This document shows, piece by piece, positions 1-11,401 of a stretch of 64,000 bases of DNA. Position 1 is the stretch's first letter, and each line of letters begins with the position of its first letter. Origin of the DNA: Bacillus paralicheniformis. GTDB taxonomy: Bacteria > Bacillota > Bacilli > Bacillales > Bacillaceae. The stretch is from contig NZ_LBMN02000036.1 of assembly GCF_001042485.2 (NCBI RefSeq), positions 186,001 through 250,000 of the forward strand. The letters are read 5' to 3'. Under the pieces are notes generated by a model that was not told the origin of the DNA, made no database searches, and saw only the letters and a program-made list of their open reading frames with translations. Position numbers and translations under genes: made by a program.

Positions 1-521
1 AACTTTGCATTTGTTCCTTTGAGCAGATCTTTTAAGGAAGCAACCGCTTCTTTGCCGGCGGAGCCGGAAGGCGTCAAAATGTAAAACGCGTTCTCGAAAA
101 GGAAGTCTTTGGCGGCTGCGACGCCCGATTTATGCGATCCGGCCATCGGATGGCCCCCGATAAACCTGTATTCATCCGGCAGCACTTTCTCGGCATAGGT
201 GACGACCTTTTGTTTCGTGCTGCCGACATCTGTAATGAGCAGCTTTTTTCTGATGCCTGAAGCGGCAAGTTCATCAAGCATGTGAAGCGTCTGTTCGACC
301 GGCGCCGCTAAAAAAACGGTTGATGCTTCTTTCACCCCTTCTAAAAAAGAAACAGCCGGAGCATCAATAACGCCAAGCTTTTGTGCAGCTCTTGCCTGCT
401 CTTCTGACACGTCAAACCCGATGATCCGTTTGCCGGGGTGTTCCTTTTTGATGGCAAGGGCGATCGAACCGCCGATTAAGCCCAAACCGGCCAATAAAAT
501 CGTTTCATTTGGTTGAGTCAT
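1..521 (-). CDS. tyrA: Prephenate dehydrogenase, N-terminal part (cut by window edge)
   Basis: Oxidises prephenate to 4-hydroxyphenylpyruvate in tyrosine synthesis. The first 173 residues are visible from the ATG at 519-521. A Rossmann NAD(P)-binding motif GLGLIGGS lies at about residues 12-19, and the substrate-site stretch GGHPMAGSHKSG at about residues 122-133. The rest, including any C-terminal ACT domain, is outside the window. It follows hisC by 54 bases in the same direction, the usual place for tyrA at the 3' side of the Bacillus trp-hisC-tyrA-aroE supra-operon. The only odd point is the hairpin just upstream at the end of hisC. Confidence 0.95.
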   Translation of the reverse strand, partial: MTQPNETILLAGLGLIGGSIALAIKKEHPGKRIIGFDVSEEQARAAQKLGVIDAPAVSFLEGVKEASTVFLAAPVEQTLHMLDELAASGIRKKLLITDVGSTKQKVVTYAEKVLPDEYRFIGGHPMAGSHKSGVAAAKDFLFENAFYILTPSGSAGKEAVASLKDLLKGTNAK

Positions 522-551
522 TTTTTATCACCTAAGTTCATCAATAGACTA

Positions 552-577
552 AAGAGGTGACTGAATCATCACCTCTT
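552..577 (-). other. Hairpin at the hisC stop codon without a U-tract
   Basis: A 9-bp perfect inverted repeat (552-560 with 569-577, 8-base loop) overlaps the hisC stop codon. Reading on the minus strand it is not followed by a T-run, so it does not look like an intrinsic terminator. It may be a partial attenuator, an RNA-processing site or an mRNA-stability element between hisC and tyrA. Confidence 0.5.
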
Positions 578-1661
578 ACAACATGCCGGCTAACGTTTTC
601 AACAAGCCTTCGTTCTGTTCCTTCGTACCGACCGATATTCTAAGGAATGTCGGAAAGCCGAGCGCATTCCCCGATCTGACGATATAGCCTTTTTTCAGCA
701 GCTCCATGAAAAGTTCGTCTGCATTCCGTTTAAAATCGATCAGCACAAAGTTCGTTTGTGAAGGATAGTAATTTAGCCCGTGCTCATCACAGAAATCGTA
801 GTACTGTTTGAGCCCTTCATTGTTTTTTCTCACGCAATCGTCGATAAATGCCTGATCGCCCAGCGCGGCAAGCGCGGCAGCCTGGCCGAGCCGGTTTGTA
901 TTAAACGGCTGTCTCGCCGGCTCAACCGCCTGAATCAGCTGTTCAGAGGCAATCCCGTAGCCGACCCTCAAAGACGCTAAACCGTAAGCTTTTGAAAACG
1001 TCCTGAGAATCATCAAGTTCGAAAAGCGTTCCAAAAGCGGAATGGTCTCAGGGTAGTCTTGAGCCGTTACGTATTCGTAATAAGCTTCATCGACGACAGC
1101 AAGGACATGTTCCGGGACTTTTTCAAGAAAACGGATCAGGTTGCGGCTGGATTCATACGTTCCGGTCGGATTGTTCGGACTGCAAACCCAGACAACCTTC
1201 GTCTGTTCATCGATCGCCTCCAGCATTGCATCCAAGTCGTGGCAGCCGTTTTCAAGCAGGCCGATTTCCCTGACTTCCGCTCCTTCGATGACAGCATTGT
1301 GCTTGTATTGTGAAAATGTCGGATTCGCCATTACAGTGTTTGATGCAGGATCCAACAAAGAGCGGGAAATAATTTGAATGACTTCGTCCGTTCCGTTTCC
1401 AAGGATGATGTTCGTTTCGTTTACGCCGAGATGGGAGGCAAGCTTTGTTCTTAATGCCGCACTATAGCCGTCAGGATAGAGAGCCATTTGCTGCACTTCG
1501 GTCTGGAGCGCTGCTTTTGCCGCTTCCGAACAGCCGTAAGGATTTTCATTTGAAGCGAGCTTGACGACCCGGTCGAGGTTGAATTCTTTTTTGACCTCTT
1601 CAATCGGTTTGCCCGGCTTGTAAGGCGTTAATTGTTTTAACTGTTCTTTAATTTGCAACAT
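576..1661 (-). CDS. hisC: Histidinol-phosphate aminotransferase
   Basis: PLP-dependent class I/II aminotransferase of 361 residues. It converts imidazole-acetol phosphate to histidinol phosphate, and in Bacillus it also serves aromatic amino-acid transamination, which explains its place after trpA and before tyrA. Visible motifs are ASNENPYG near the N-terminus, CSPNNPTGT in the middle, the PLP-lysine segment TFSKAYGLA and the C-terminal FLRISVGT with the substrate arginine. It starts 9 bases after the trpA stop and probably belongs to the trp transcript. Length and motifs are normal for the family. Confidence 0.97.
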   Translation of the reverse strand: MLQIKEQLKQLTPYKPGKPIEEVKKEFNLDRVVKLASNENPYGCSEAAKAALQTEVQQMALYPDGYSAALRTKLASHLGVNETNIILGNGTDEVIQIISRSLLDPASNTVMANPTFSQYKHNAVIEGAEVREIGLLENGCHDLDAMLEAIDEQTKVVWVCSPNNPTGTYESSRNLIRFLEKVPEHVLAVVDEAYYEYVTAQDYPETIPLLERFSNLMILRTFSKAYGLASLRVGYGIASEQLIQAVEPARQPFNTNRLGQAAALAALGDQAFIDDCVRKNNEGLKQYYDFCDEHGLNYYPSQTNFVLIDFKRNADELFMELLKKGYIVRSGNALGFPTFLRISVGTKEQNEGLLKTLAGML

Positions 1662-1670
1662 TCTGTCACC

Positions 1671-2474
1671 TCATTTTACCATGTACGATCCGCTAAATGT
1701 CTTAGCGTATGCCTCAAACGCCTTTAAGGCTTGTTCCCTTGTCTCAGGGGCGATGAGTTCGTCTTTCAGCTCTTCGATCTTTCTGACAAGGGCGCTTCCC
1801 ACGACAACGCCGTCCGCCAGTTCATTCATCATCTCCACTTGTTTGGAGCTGGAAATCCCAAACCCAACGGCAACCGGGACGGAGCTCATTCCTTTAACTG
1901 ACCTGATAAATGAAGAAACAGAATCTTCGAATTCATTGCGCACACCTGTCACACCGAGCGAAGAAACGCAATACACAAAACCTTCCGCTTGCTGCGTTAT
2001 TTTTTGAATGCGCGATTCGCTTGTCGGCGCGACCAGCGAAATATAGGTAATCCCGTGTTTTTTACACTGCTGCTGCAAATATACACTTTCCTCAAAAGGA
2101 AGGTCCGGTACAAGGAGTCCGTCTAGCCGATTTTGTCGCAGTAAAGCGAAAAAGTGATCTGTATCTAATTGTAACACAGGATTATAATACGTAAAGAGAA
2201 TAATCGGAATATGGACGCCGTTTTTTTTCATTTCACCGCCAAGCCTGATCGCTTTTACGATGTTCATGTCGTTGTCAAGCGCCCTTTTGGACGCGCGCTG
2301 AATCACCGGGCCGTCAGCGAGCGGATCAGAATACGGAACCCCGAGTTCAAGGGCGGACGCCCCCGCCTCTTGAAGGGATTTCGCCAGCTCGATCGAGATT
2401 TCAGGCAGCGGGTCTCCCGCTGTAATAAACGGAACAAATAACTTATCGGACGGCTGTTTTTTCAGATTGAACAT
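1671..2474 (-). CDS. trpA: Tryptophan synthase alpha chain
   Basis: 267-residue TIM-barrel subunit that cleaves indole-3-glycerol phosphate and passes indole to TrpB. Visible segments are [10 protein letters not shown] with the usual catalytic region, [15 protein letters not shown] containing the catalytic aspartate loop, and [10 protein letters not shown] of the phosphate site. The gene overlaps the 3' end of trpB by 32 bases, a sign of translational coupling within the trpEDCFBA operon. Cytosolic alpha2beta2 complex with the product of the neighbouring gene. Confidence 0.97.
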   Translation of the reverse strand: MFNLKKQPSDKLFVPFITAGDPLPEISIELAKSLQEAGASALELGVPYSDPLADGPVIQRASKRALDNDMNIVKAIRLGGEMKKNGVHIPIILFTYYNPVLQLDTDHFFALLRQNRLDGLLVPDLPFEESVYLQQQCKKHGITYISLVAPTSESRIQKITQQAEGFVYCVSSLGVTGVRNEFEDSVSSFIRSVKGMSSVPVAVGFGISSSKQVEMMNELADGVVVGSALVRKIEELKDELIAPETREQALKAFEAYAKTFSGSYMVK

Positions 2475-3669
2475 CTTGATTCACCTCTTCTTCCAACACC
2501 TTCATCAAGGTATGGACGTCTTTGTCTCCCCTGCCTGAAAGGCAGACGAGAACACTTTTCTCTCTCGGCAGTTCTTTAGCGATGTCAAATGCTTTTGCCA
2601 ATGCATGGGCGGATTCAATAGCCGGCAAAATGCCTTCTGTCTCTGTCAGCAGCCTTAATGCCGAGACCGCTTCATCATCAGTGACAGATTCATATGTGAC
2701 GCGCCCTGTTTGATGAAGATGAGCGTGCTCGGGGCCGACCCCCGGATAATCAAGTCCTGCTGAGATGGAATAAGGCTCAATGATCTGTCCGTACTCGTCT
2801 TGAATCAAGTAGGTCAAAGAACCGTGGATAACGCCTTTTGTACCCTTTGTGATCGTTGCCGCGTGAAGGGGGGTGTCGACACCTTTTCCCGCAGCTTCGA
2901 CTCCGATCAGTTCAACAGTTTCTTCAATGAATGCGCTGAACATCCCGATCGCATTGCTTCCGCCTCCGACACAGGCGACAACTTTATCGGGGAGGCTTTG
3001 CTCCAATTGATAAAACTGCGCTTTCGCCTCTTCGCCGATCATCCGTTGAAATTCACGGACGATATAAGGATACGGGTGCGGCCCGACGACGGAACCGATC
3101 ATGTAAAAATGATCCTGGCAATGCTGAACCCAGTAACGGATCGCCTCGTTTGTAGCATCTTTTAATGTCCCGTTTCCGCTTGACACCGGAACGACCTCCG
3201 CTCCCAAGAGCTTCATCCGGAACACGTTCAGCGATTGTCTGGCAACATCTTCTTCACCCATAAAGACAATGCATGACAAGCCGAACTTTGCAGCGACAGT
3301 CGCCGCAGCCACGCCGTGCTGCCCTGCGCCGGTTTCAGCGATGAGCTTTGTTTTCCCCATTTTCTTGGCCAACAGAGCCTGGCCGAGGGCATTGTTGATT
3401 TTGTGGGCGCCTGTATGGTTTAAATCTTCTCTTTTTAAATAAATCTTCGCTCCGCCCAGCTGCTTTGTGAGCCGGTCAGCGAACGTCAAAGCCGTCGGCC
3501 TGCCTGAGTAGTCTTTTAAAAGCTTTTGATAATCCTTTTGAAACGAGGGGTCGTCTTTCAGTTCAAGAAACGCTTTTTCGATTTCTTCCAAAGGCTGCAT
3601 GAGTGTTTCCGGCACGAATTTCCCGCCAAAATCACCAAACCTGCCTTGTTCATTCGGATATGAATACAT
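2443..3669 (-). CDS. trpB: Tryptophan synthase beta chain
   Basis: 408-residue PLP enzyme that condenses indole with serine. The PLP lysine lies in the [13 protein letters not shown] motif, and the glycine-rich phosphate loop [11 protein letters not shown] and the C-terminal CLSGRGDKD segment are present. It is about eight residues longer at the C-terminus than the roughly 400-residue B. subtilis protein, and the tail overlaps trpA by 32 bases. The 5' end overlaps the end of trpF by 20 bases. All of this indicates a tightly coupled trp operon. Confidence 0.97.
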   Translation of the reverse strand: MYSYPNEQGRFGDFGGKFVPETLMQPLEEIEKAFLELKDDPSFQKDYQKLLKDYSGRPTALTFADRLTKQLGGAKIYLKREDLNHTGAHKINNALGQALLAKKMGKTKLIAETGAGQHGVAAATVAAKFGLSCIVFMGEEDVARQSLNVFRMKLLGAEVVPVSSGNGTLKDATNEAIRYWVQHCQDHFYMIGSVVGPHPYPYIVREFQRMIGEEAKAQFYQLEQSLPDKVVACVGGGSNAIGMFSAFIEETVELIGVEAAGKGVDTPLHAATITKGTKGVIHGSLTYLIQDEYGQIIEPYSISAGLDYPGVGPEHAHLHQTGRVTYESVTDDEAVSALRLLTETEGILPAIESAHALAKAFDIAKELPREKSVLVCLSGRGDKDVHTLMKVLEEEVNQDVQSEKTAVR

Positions 3670-4306
3670 GTTCGAACATCCTTTCTTCTAAAAGGCCGAT
3701 CAGCTTTTCGCTTTTCCTGCCTCTTTCTTCAATTCCGCTTGCCAGGTCGATTCCCGGCGGGCGCCGCTTTAAAAGATCCACGATTGTGTCCGGGTTCACG
3801 CCCCCGGCGATAAACAGTCGCTTTCTTTCTCTTTGCGCTGCATCTTTATACATCGGAACGCTGTCCCACGAAAACGAAACGCCCGTTCCTCCTCTGAGCC
3901 CTTTAACAGACGAGTCGATGACATACCCGTCGATGTAAGGTGCGAAAGATGCCATGCGCTGAACGGTATCATCCCCATGGTGGAGCGCCTTCCAAATCTC
4001 GCAGTCTGTCATGCTTTTCAGCCGCTTGATGTCTGCCTCTGTTTCATCTCCGTGAAGCTGGATCACGTCCAAACCGGCATCTTTTACGATTTCTGCTATT
4101 CTGCAAATATTTTCATTAACAAAGACGCCGACAAGCTTTTTACCCGCTGTATCCGTTTTGCCACACCAGCGTTTCACATCCTCCGGGTCTGCCGACCGTC
4201 TGCTTTCGGCGAAAATAAATCCGAGGTAATCGGCTTTCGAGCGGGCTGTCACCTTTAAATCTTCCAATGAATGAATCCCGCAATATTTTAAGCCCGGTTT
4301 CTCCAT
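3650..4306 (-). CDS. trpF: Phosphoribosylanthranilate isomerase
   Basis: About 218-residue TIM barrel catalysing the Amadori rearrangement of phosphoribosylanthranilate to CdRP. Motifs: [11 protein letters not shown] at the N-terminus (catalytic Cys), DVIQLHGDE, and [10 protein letters not shown] with the phosphate site. Two adjacent ATG codons (4304-4306 and 4307-4309) follow a GGAGAG site. I take the one that aligns with the B. subtilis protein (MKKPALKYCG). The frame stays open upstream to 4399, but that extension lies inside trpC and is not supported. The first ATG overlaps the trpC stop (ATGA). Confidence 0.94.
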   Translation of the reverse strand: MEKPGLKYCGIHSLEDLKVTARSKADYLGFIFAESRRSADPEDVKRWCGKTDTAGKKLVGVFVNENICRIAEIVKDAGLDVIQLHGDETEADIKRLKSMTDCEIWKALHHGDDTVQRMASFAPYIDGYVIDSSVKGLRGGTGVSFSWDSVPMYKDAAQRERKRLFIAGGVNPDTIVDLLKRRPPGIDLASGIEERGRKSEKLIGLLEERMFEHVFISE

Positions 4307-5064
4307 CATCCGTTCTCTCCGAATAACGCATGGACAGCCTTCAGCTGTGACGGCTCTCTCATTAACGATTCGCCGACTAGCACAGCCCGGGCTCCGCACG
4401 CTTTTACAAAAGCGAGGTCTTCCGATTGTCCGATGCCGCTTTCGCTGATAAGAACGGTACCTGACGGAACGAGTTTTGCCATACGCTCCGTTTGCCCGAC
4501 GGATGTTTCAAAGGTTTTTAGATTTCGATTGTTTACGCCGATGATTTCGGGTGTAAAGACATTTAAAATACCTTCAAGCGTCTCTTCGCCATGAACTTCG
4601 ACAAGCACATCCATACCTTTTTCAGCAGCTTGCTGATAGAGGTCAAACAGCTTTTGCGGTTCAAGCGCTTCTCCGATCAGCAGGATCGCATCCGCTCCGA
4701 TGCGGTCCGCTTCTTCAACCTGAATGGAATCAATGATAAAATCCTTGCGCAGTACTGGCAGCGAAACCGAGCGTTTCACATCTGACAAATAACTGTTCTT
4801 CCCTTGAAAAAAAGGTGTATCTGTCAGAACAGACAAACAGTCGGCTTTAGCCTGTTCGTACTGTTTAGCGATTTTTACGGGCTCAAAGTTTTCCTGAATC
4901 ACACCTTTTGACGGTGAAGCTTTTTTCACCTCCGCAATTAAAGCGACAAACCGGTTAGGAGAAAGAAGCGCCTTTTTAAATGACCGCTTTGGCAGCTTCA
5001 AATCTTCCGGCAGTTCGATTTTCAGAATGTCTTCTCGTTTTCTATCAATAATTTGATTAAGCAT
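4306..5064 (-). CDS. trpC: Indole-3-glycerol phosphate synthase
   Basis: 252-residue TIM-barrel enzyme forming indole-3-glycerol phosphate from CdRP. Family motifs are visible: [13 protein letters not shown] (catalytic Lys and the SPSKG phosphate segment), [26 protein letters not shown] and LISESGIG. It overlaps trpD by 8 bases upstream and trpF by one to four bases downstream. Length is typical. It is a separate protein here, not fused to TrpF as in enterobacteria. Confidence 0.97.
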   Translation of the reverse strand: MLNQIIDRKREDILKIELPEDLKLPKRSFKKALLSPNRFVALIAEVKKASPSKGVIQENFEPVKIAKQYEQAKADCLSVLTDTPFFQGKNSYLSDVKRSVSLPVLRKDFIIDSIQVEEADRIGADAILLIGEALEPQKLFDLYQQAAEKGMDVLVEVHGEETLEGILNVFTPEIIGVNNRNLKTFETSVGQTERMAKLVPSGTVLISESGIGQSEDLAFVKACGARAVLVGESLMREPSQLKAVHALFGENG

Positions 5065-6073
5065 ACAACTCTTCCTCTTTCTGTTTTAATCGTTCCAGCT
5101 GATCAAGCGCCTCACCGCTTGCAACAGCTTCTAAAGCGAGTGCAACGCCTTCTTTTAAACCCGGTGCCTGTTCTGCGACGTATAAAGCGGCTCCGGCATT
5201 AAACGCTGCGATATGAACAGCCGAATCCGGAGCGCGGTTTTTCAAAATATCGACGATGAGACGGCCGCTTTCTTCAGGCGTCGCCACCTGAATGTCGCTT
5301 ATCCTGCCGAACGGCAGACCGACATCGCCAGGCTCAACGGTGTATTCGTATGTTTTGCCGCCTTTCAGTTCAATCACATCTGTCGGCGATGTGATCGACA
5401 GTTCATCAAGACCGTCCCGGCTCGATACAAACAATACGTGTTCCGGTTCAAACGCTTCAAGTGCGCGGGCCATGAGCTTTGCTTTTTCAATCGAGTAGAC
5501 GCCGATCACCTGGCGCTTGGCTTTCATTGGATTGCTGAGCGGGCCGAGCAGATTGAATACGGTTCTAAAAGCCAAATCCTTCCTTGCGCCGGCCACGTGC
5601 TTCATGGAAGAGTGATAGCTTGGCGCATAGAGGAATCCCATATTGCGGCGTTCAATGCTCTGAATCGTTTCTTCAGGCGACGTCTGAATTGAAACGCCAA
5701 GATATTCGAGAACATCAGCGCTCCCGCTTTTTGAAGAAACGGAACGATTACCGTGTTTGGCAATTTTTGCCCCGGCTGATGAAGCGATGATCGCCGCCGC
5801 TGTGGAAATGTTGAAGGTTGAGCTTCCGTCTCCTCCGGTTCCGCACGTATCAACAACATCTTCCGGCCCGTTTATTGTTTGCGCCTGCTCCCGCATGGCT
5901 TTGACAAATCCCGCAATCTCTTCAGCCGTTTCTCCCCTGTAGGCGAGAACGGACAGGAGGCCTCCAATTTCCGCGGCGCTCAGCGAGCCGGTCATCATGT
6001 CACGCATGATGCTGTGTGCCTCGGTTTCATTCATTGTTCCTCCATTAACGCATGATTTCAGCAGTTCGTTCAT
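5057..6073 (-). CDS. trpD: Anthranilate phosphoribosyltransferase
   Basis: 338-residue enzyme transferring the phosphoribosyl group of PRPP to anthranilate. The PRPP-binding motifs [19 protein letters not shown] and [18 protein letters not shown] are present, as is the family segment [11 protein letters not shown]. The start lies 29 bases inside the end of trpE, so translation is coupled. The protein is the plain transferase with no fused glutamine amidotransferase. As in B. subtilis, the amidotransferase subunit (pabA/trpG) is expected elsewhere on the chromosome. Confidence 0.97.
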   Translation of the reverse strand: MNELLKSCVNGGTMNETEAHSIMRDMMTGSLSAAEIGGLLSVLAYRGETAEEIAGFVKAMREQAQTINGPEDVVDTCGTGGDGSSTFNISTAAAIIASSAGAKIAKHGNRSVSSKSGSADVLEYLGVSIQTSPEETIQSIERRNMGFLYAPSYHSSMKHVAGARKDLAFRTVFNLLGPLSNPMKAKRQVIGVYSIEKAKLMARALEAFEPEHVLFVSSRDGLDELSITSPTDVIELKGGKTYEYTVEPGDVGLPFGRISDIQVATPEESGRLIVDILKNRAPDSAVHIAAFNAGAALYVAEQAPGLKEGVALALEAVASGEALDQLERLKQKEEELYA

Positions 6074-7595
6074 TGCCGTCCTCCCCCTTTTCGAGAAACA
6101 TTTCTTCAGCGATTTGAATCGTTTTTAACAGAGCCCCCGCTTTATTGCAGGTCTCTTCCCACTCTTTTTCAGGCACGGAGTCGGCTACGATGCCTGCTCC
6201 GGCCTGGATGGACGCCACTCCGTTTTTCACGCTCATCGTCCGGATCGTGATGCATGAATCGATATTTCCGTCAAATCCGATATAAGCAATGCATCCCCCA
6301 TATGTTTCCCTCGGTTCGGGCTCAAGTTCATTTAAAAGCTGAATCGCGCGGATTTTCGGAGCGCCGGTCAAAGTTCCGGCCGGAAATGCGCTCATTAAAG
6401 CGTCTACCGGATGAACGCCCGCTTTTAACGAGCCGGTTACGATCGAAATGATGTGCATGACGTGTGAAAAGGAAACGATTTTCGTAAACTCGGGCACTTG
6501 GACAGATCCGTACTCAGCTACTCTGCCGATATCATTTCTCGCCAAATCGACGAGCATGTAGTGCTCCGCTTTTTCTTTCTCATCAGCCAAAAGATCTTTT
6601 TCGAGCCGCTTATCTTCAGCCTGATCACCGCCTCTTTTCCTCGTGCCGGCAATCGGATGAATTTCAAGATGACCGTTTTGAACATGGATCAGGCGTTCAG
6701 GCGAGCTTCCGACGAGATCGCGGTCAGGAAGCTTCATGTAGTACATGTACGGGGATGGGTTGACCATTCTCAGCACTCTGTATAACTCAAAAGAACTGAC
6801 CTTCACCGGAATATCGAACCTTTGCGAAAGGACGCCTTGAAAAATGTCTCCCGCTTTAATGTACTCTTTCAAGCGATTGACATCGGCCAAAAACCGGGAT
6901 TTCTCATATGTTGATTGAACCCCTTTAAAGCTGGGGGCCGTGTGCCGTCCTTGCGGGAGAAACAGCTCTTTCGTCGTTTTCCGGCCTGACAGCCTGTGTG
7001 TAAGCTGTTTGAGCTCTTCTTTCCCCTTTTTAAAAATGCGCTGTTTCTCCTCCCTTGTTTCACTGCCTTCAAGCCTTGCATAGTGGATGAAATGCAGCTT
7101 TTTCAGCTCGTGATCATAGGCGATCATCGTCCGGCAGACAAACAGGAGACATTTTTCCATCTCCGTTTCTTTGCTGTGCCCTTTGACGGACGGTTCAATG
7201 AGCGGCATTAAATCATAGCTTAAATAGCCGACCGCTCCCCCTGTAAACGGGATGTCGAGCTCAGGCGCTTTGATCGAATATGTCTCCGACATCCATTCGA
7301 GAATTTCTTTTAACTGTGAAGCTGAATAAAGCTTTTTCTGCTTTTGATCGCAGGCGTGAAACCGGCCGCATTCTTCTTTGATCGTCAAAAAGGGATCCAG
7401 ACCGATGAAAGAATATCTTGACCATGCAGAGGTTTCATCCTGGCTTTCCAGCAAATACACGATGTTTTCCTGCAGCTTCTCGACCAATTGAACGGGCGTC
7501 AGCGTATCGACGGAAAAACTCTCAATTATCGGTATTGTTTTAAAGTGTGAAGTATCCTCTGAAAAAGAGGCAAAATCGGTTTGCAGACTCAACAA
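6045..7595 (-). CDS. trpE: Anthranilate synthase component I
   Basis: 516-residue chorismate-utilising enzyme, first step of tryptophan synthesis. The N-terminal regulatory domain shows the VESF-like element (IIESFSVDTLTPVQ). The C-terminal catalytic domain shows VGSSPERLI, IAGTRKRGG, DLARNDIGRV, GTLTGAPKIRA and IQAGAGIVADS. The start is a TTG at 7593-7595, preceded by AAGGAG with a 7-base spacer. A second TTG follows directly. Expression is controlled by the TRAP-dependent leader just upstream. Confidence 0.96.
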   Translation of the reverse strand: MLSLQTDFASFSEDTSHFKTIPIIESFSVDTLTPVQLVEKLQENIVYLLESQDETSAWSRYSFIGLDPFLTIKEECGRFHACDQKQKKLYSASQLKEILEWMSETYSIKAPELDIPFTGGAVGYLSYDLMPLIEPSVKGHSKETEMEKCLLFVCRTMIAYDHELKKLHFIHYARLEGSETREEKQRIFKKGKEELKQLTHRLSGRKTTKELFLPQGRHTAPSFKGVQSTYEKSRFLADVNRLKEYIKAGDIFQGVLSQRFDIPVKVSSFELYRVLRMVNPSPYMYYMKLPDRDLVGSSPERLIHVQNGHLEIHPIAGTRKRGGDQAEDKRLEKDLLADEKEKAEHYMLVDLARNDIGRVAEYGSVQVPEFTKIVSFSHVMHIISIVTGSLKAGVHPVDALMSAFPAGTLTGAPKIRAIQLLNELEPEPRETYGGCIAYIGFDGNIDSCITIRTMSVKNGVASIQAGAGIVADSVPEKEWEETCNKAGALLKTIQIAEEMFLEKGEDGNERTAEIMR

Positions 7596-7602
7596 TCTCT
7601 CA

Positions 7603-7608
7603 CTCCTT
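7603..7608 (-). promoter_or_regulatory. trpE ribosome-binding site
   Basis: AAGGAG on the minus strand, 7 bases before the TTG start. In B. subtilis TRAP also represses trpE translation by exposing a structure that blocks this site. Whether the same pairing forms here was not folded. Confidence 0.7.
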
Positions 7609-7681
7609 ATTCAGGCGGAGAGAATGAGAAGAAGGCCTTTAGAGGACAAATGATTGAATTGAAGAGGGGAAAACGAAACAA

Positions 7682-7707
7682 ACCCAAAAGAACAGCGTCT
7701 TTTGGGT
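7682..7707 (-). terminator. trp leader attenuator (intrinsic terminator)
   Basis: A perfect 10-bp stem (7682-7691 with 7698-7707) with a 6-base loop, followed on the minus strand by a T-rich stretch. It lies between the TRAP-binding repeats and trpE. It overlaps the promoter-distal side of the leader, as expected for a TRAP-controlled terminator that competes with an antiterminator. Confidence 0.9.
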
Positions 7708-7727
7708 AGAATGAATAAACGTTTTGT

Positions 7728-7793
7728 CTCAACTCAGCTCATCTCAGCTCATTCTCAATCTACCCTAGTCTCATACTCAGCTTTTCTAAACTA
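7728..7793 (-). promoter_or_regulatory. TRAP-binding site: run of GAG/UAG triplets
   Basis: On the minus strand the leader holds eight GAG and four TAG triplets. Their plus-strand positions are 7728, 7733, 7738, 7743, 7748, 7754, 7760, 7765, 7770, 7776, 7786 and 7791, mostly 2-3 bases apart. An AAG at 7781 sits exactly in the gap between 7776 and 7786, giving a continuous 13-position ladder. The B. subtilis trp leader has 11 triplets that wrap the 11-subunit TRAP ring. mtrB, which encodes TRAP, is 7 kb away in this window. Confidence 0.93.
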
Positions 7794-7800
7794 AAACCCC

Positions 7801-7818
7801 ATACACACTCCTGTGTAT
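7801..7818 (-). promoter_or_regulatory. 5' stem-loop of the trp leader
   Basis: ATACACA and TGTGTAT arms with a 4-base loop, just before the TRAP repeats and close to the expected transcript start. B. subtilis trp mRNA has a 5' stem-loop at this place that assists TRAP binding. The assignment is by position and pairing. Confidence 0.75.
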
Positions 7819-7833
7819 TTCAAGGTTTCTACA

Positions 7834-7863
7834 ATCGTATTACAATTCAGTATTTTTTGTCAA
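7834..7863 (-). promoter_or_regulatory. trp operon promoter (SigA type)
   Basis: -35 TTGACA at 7858-7863 and -10 TACGAT at 7834-7839, spacer 18. It overlaps the last codons of aroH, so the trp genes can be read both from this promoter and from the upstream supra-operon promoter. Confidence 0.85.
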
Positions 7864-8223
7864 TGATAAATCAGGTCTGAGCGTTACGGCATTTTCTAAA
7901 TAAACGTGGCGGACTTCATCCTGCCGCATATCCGTCTGAACCGTCATCATCACTCTGATGCATTTTTTAAGGGCGTGTTCAACATCCATTTCCTGCATGC
8001 ACATGACGGGCACATGCTGCCAGCCGTCAAACGTTCTGACGACCTTTGCGGGAAAAGCAGCGTGAATATCGGAAGTGGCAGAAATGAAGATCTGCACAAC
8101 TTGCTCAGGTTTGAGTTGATTTTCATCGATCATTTTTCCGATCAGCTGCTTCGTCCGCTCCGTAATGTCTTTTTCTGTATCCTGGTCAACTGTCGTCGCT
8201 CCCCGAATTCCGCGCATCATCAT
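7840..8223 (-). CDS. aroH: Chorismate mutase, AroH class
   Basis: 127-residue trimeric chorismate mutase, converting chorismate to prephenate. Conserved segments are RGIRGATTV (catalytic Arg near the N-terminus), [25 protein letters not shown] and [13 protein letters not shown]. The chosen ATG at 8221-8223 has a GGAGGGAGG site and overlaps the aroB stop (ATGA). The frame is open to 8256, but the upstream ATG lies inside aroB and lacks support. The 3' end carries the trp promoter. Confidence 0.95.
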   Translation of the reverse strand: MMMRGIRGATTVDQDTEKDITERTKQLIGKMIDENQLKPEQVVQIFISATSDIHAAFPAKVVRTFDGWQHVPVMCMQEMDVEHALKKCIRVMMTVQTDMRQDEVRHVYLENAVTLRPDLSLTKNTEL

Positions 8224-9308
8224 TTGCCTCCCTCCAATCTCCACATATTCAGCCATCGTTCAATTTCATCGGCTTTAAAGGAGTGCAGCCGCACACTGCC
8301 GATCTTATCCAGCAGAACAAACTGAATGATACCTCTGCGTGTTTTTTTATCGTTCATCATTCGATTGATGAGAGCTTCTGTTGAAACTTCGCGTTTTACG
8401 CTTTCCGGATAGCCGAGATTTTTCAGCCAGGCGGCGATTTTTGTGCGGTCAACAGGACAATTCAACACCTTCTCGCTGACAAACAAAGCAAATTGCATGC
8501 CTAAAGCGACAGCGTCGCCATGGGTCATCTCTCCGTAGCCGTATTCGGCTTCAACGGCGTGGCCAAGCGTGTGCCCAAAATTCAGATAGGCCCTGATTCC
8601 CTGTTCGCGCTCGTCTTGTGAGACAACTTCCGCTTTAATCGAAATGCCTTTGTACACCATTTCACTGAGCTGGCCGGTCGTAATCGCTTTAATTGAATCA
8701 ATTTTAAGCAATTCGTTCAAGAAAGATTCATCACGGATAAATGCGTGCTTAATGACTTCCGCAAGACCTGAACGCATTTCTTTTTCAGAAAGCGTGCTCA
8801 AGCATTCGGTATCATAAACCACCGCCTTCGGCTGATGAAAAGCGCCGATTAAGTTTTTTCCGAGCGGATGATTAATGGCAACTTTCCCTCCGACCGCGCT
8901 ATCATGAGACAGCAGAGTCGTTGGGAATTGCACATAATCGATGCCCCTCATAAAAGTTGAAGCGACGAACCCTGCAAGATCGCCGACAACGCCGCCGCCC
9001 AGCGCCACAATGCATGACGAACGGTCAAGGTGAAATTGAATGGCTTCCGTCTGGAGCTTCATAAACAGATCGATTGATTTGGCCTGTTCACCGCTTGGCA
9101 CCGCAACCTTTTTGACGGGCCATTTGCTGCGGAGAAGGCCGAACAGTTCTTCTCCATAGTGTTTATCAACTTCTTCGTCGGTGATCAATAGCACTTTCGT
9201 CATCGGAAGGTTCAAGGATGACAAGAGCTCTGCCGCGTTTTTTCTAATGCCTCCCCCGATGAACACCGGGTAGGACAAAGAAGCGGTTTCGATTTGAAGT
9301 GATTTCAT
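8220..9308 (-). CDS. aroB: 3-dehydroquinate synthase
   Basis: 362-residue NAD- and metal-dependent enzyme closing the ring in the shikimate pathway. Motifs are VPSGEQAKS, the nucleotide-binding [27 protein letters not shown], and the metal-ligand regions SGLAEVIKH and [11 protein letters not shown]. It overlaps aroC by one base upstream and aroH by a few bases downstream, so aroC-aroB-aroH form one translationally coupled unit feeding chorismate to the trp genes. Confidence 0.97.
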   Translation of the reverse strand: MKSLQIETASLSYPVFIGGGIRKNAAELLSSLNLPMTKVLLITDEEVDKHYGEELFGLLRSKWPVKKVAVPSGEQAKSIDLFMKLQTEAIQFHLDRSSCIVALGGGVVGDLAGFVASTFMRGIDYVQFPTTLLSHDSAVGGKVAINHPLGKNLIGAFHQPKAVVYDTECLSTLSEKEMRSGLAEVIKHAFIRDESFLNELLKIDSIKAITTGQLSEMVYKGISIKAEVVSQDEREQGIRAYLNFGHTLGHAVEAEYGYGEMTHGDAVALGMQFALFVSEKVLNCPVDRTKIAAWLKNLGYPESVKREVSTEALINRMMNDKKTRRGIIQFVLLDKIGSVRLHSFKADEIERWLNMWRLEGGK

Positions 9309-10480
9309 TAAAACTCCCTCGCAAGCTTTCTCATTTTCTCAACATTTTCAGCGATCCGGTCCATTTGGTCAACGCCAAACTGCTCGACGATCGCCTTGGC
9401 GATTTCCCATGCAACAACCGCTTCAGCCACTACGCTTGCGGCAGGGACAGCGCAGGAATCGGAACGCTCGATGCTTGCTGTAAACGGCTCTTTCGTCTCG
9501 ATATCAACGCTTTTGAGCGGTTTGTATAACGTTGGAATCGGCTTCATCACGCCTCTGACGACAATCGGCATTCCCGTTGTCATCCCGCCTTCAAGGCCGC
9601 CGAGACGGTTTGTAGCGCGCGTATAGCCTTTTTCTTCGTCCCAAATGATTTCGTCATGGACTTCACTGCCGTTTTTGCGTGCAGCTTCAAAGCCGATGCC
9701 GAATTCAACACCTTTAAAAGCATTGATGCTCAGCACGGCGGCAGCCAGCTTGCTGTCGAGTTTGCGGTCGTAATGGACATAGCTGCCGACTCCTACCGGC
9801 ACCCCTTCAACAATCACCTCGACGATTCCGCCGATCGAATCGCCATTTGCTTTTGCTTCATCGATCGCGTCCATCATTTTTCTGCCCGCTTCTTCGTCAT
9901 AGCATCTGACAGGAGACTCTTCGGTTACTTTTTTCAAGTCTTCGATAGATTCATAATTTGTTTTTTCGGCTTTTACTCCGCCGATCTCCAGCACGTGGCC
10001 GGCCACTTGGATGCCGAGCTGGGAAAGGATCTTTTTGGCGACGGCTCCTGCCGCCACACGGACGGTCGTTTCTCTGGCAGATGAACGTTCAAGCACGTTG
10101 CGCATATCTCTGTGCCCGTATTTGATCGCGCCGTTCAAATCAGCGTGACCCGGTCTTGGCCTTGAAATCTGTCGTTTCATTTCGCTTTCTTCTTCAGCCG
10201 TGATCGGCTCTGATCCCATGATTTTCGTCCAGTGTTTCCAGTCGTTGTTTTCGACGACGAGAGCGATCGGCGATCCAAGAGAACGCCCGTGCCTTACACC
10301 GCTTGTGATCCGTGCCTGATCTTTTTCGATTTGCATCCGGCGTCCGCGGCCGTGGCCTTTTTGACGTCTTTGAAGCTCGTAATCAATGTCTTCTTTTGTG
10401 ATATAAAGCCCTGCTGGGACTCCTTCGATAATTGTCGTAAGCTGCGGACCGTGAGATTCACCGGCTGTTAAATACCTCAT
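9308..10480 (-). CDS. aroC: Chorismate synthase
   Basis: 390-residue FMN-dependent enzyme producing chorismate from EPSP (named aroF in B. subtilis). Signature segments: [63 protein letters not shown] and [14 protein letters not shown]. It begins the aroC-aroB-aroH group on the minus strand and ends one base into the aroB start. Length is normal. Confidence 0.97.
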   Translation of the reverse strand: MRYLTAGESHGPQLTTIIEGVPAGLYITKEDIDYELQRRQKGHGRGRRMQIEKDQARITSGVRHGRSLGSPIALVVENNDWKHWTKIMGSEPITAEEESEMKRQISRPRPGHADLNGAIKYGHRDMRNVLERSSARETTVRVAAGAVAKKILSQLGIQVAGHVLEIGGVKAEKTNYESIEDLKKVTEESPVRCYDEEAGRKMMDAIDEAKANGDSIGGIVEVIVEGVPVGVGSYVHYDRKLDSKLAAAVLSINAFKGVEFGIGFEAARKNGSEVHDEIIWDEEKGYTRATNRLGGLEGGMTTGMPIVVRGVMKPIPTLYKPLKSVDIETKEPFTASIERSDSCAVPAASVVAEAVVAWEIAKAIVEQFGVDQMDRIAENVEKMRKLAREF

Positions 10481-10551
10481 GCTTTCGTTCTCCCTTCATC
10501 ACATTAACGCTTTTAAGTAAAACTATAACATAACCTTTTATAAAAAGTCAG

Positions 10552-11373
<822 letters not shown>

Positions 11374-11401
11374 TTAAATTTGTATCTTTAAAAAGAAAAA
11401 A

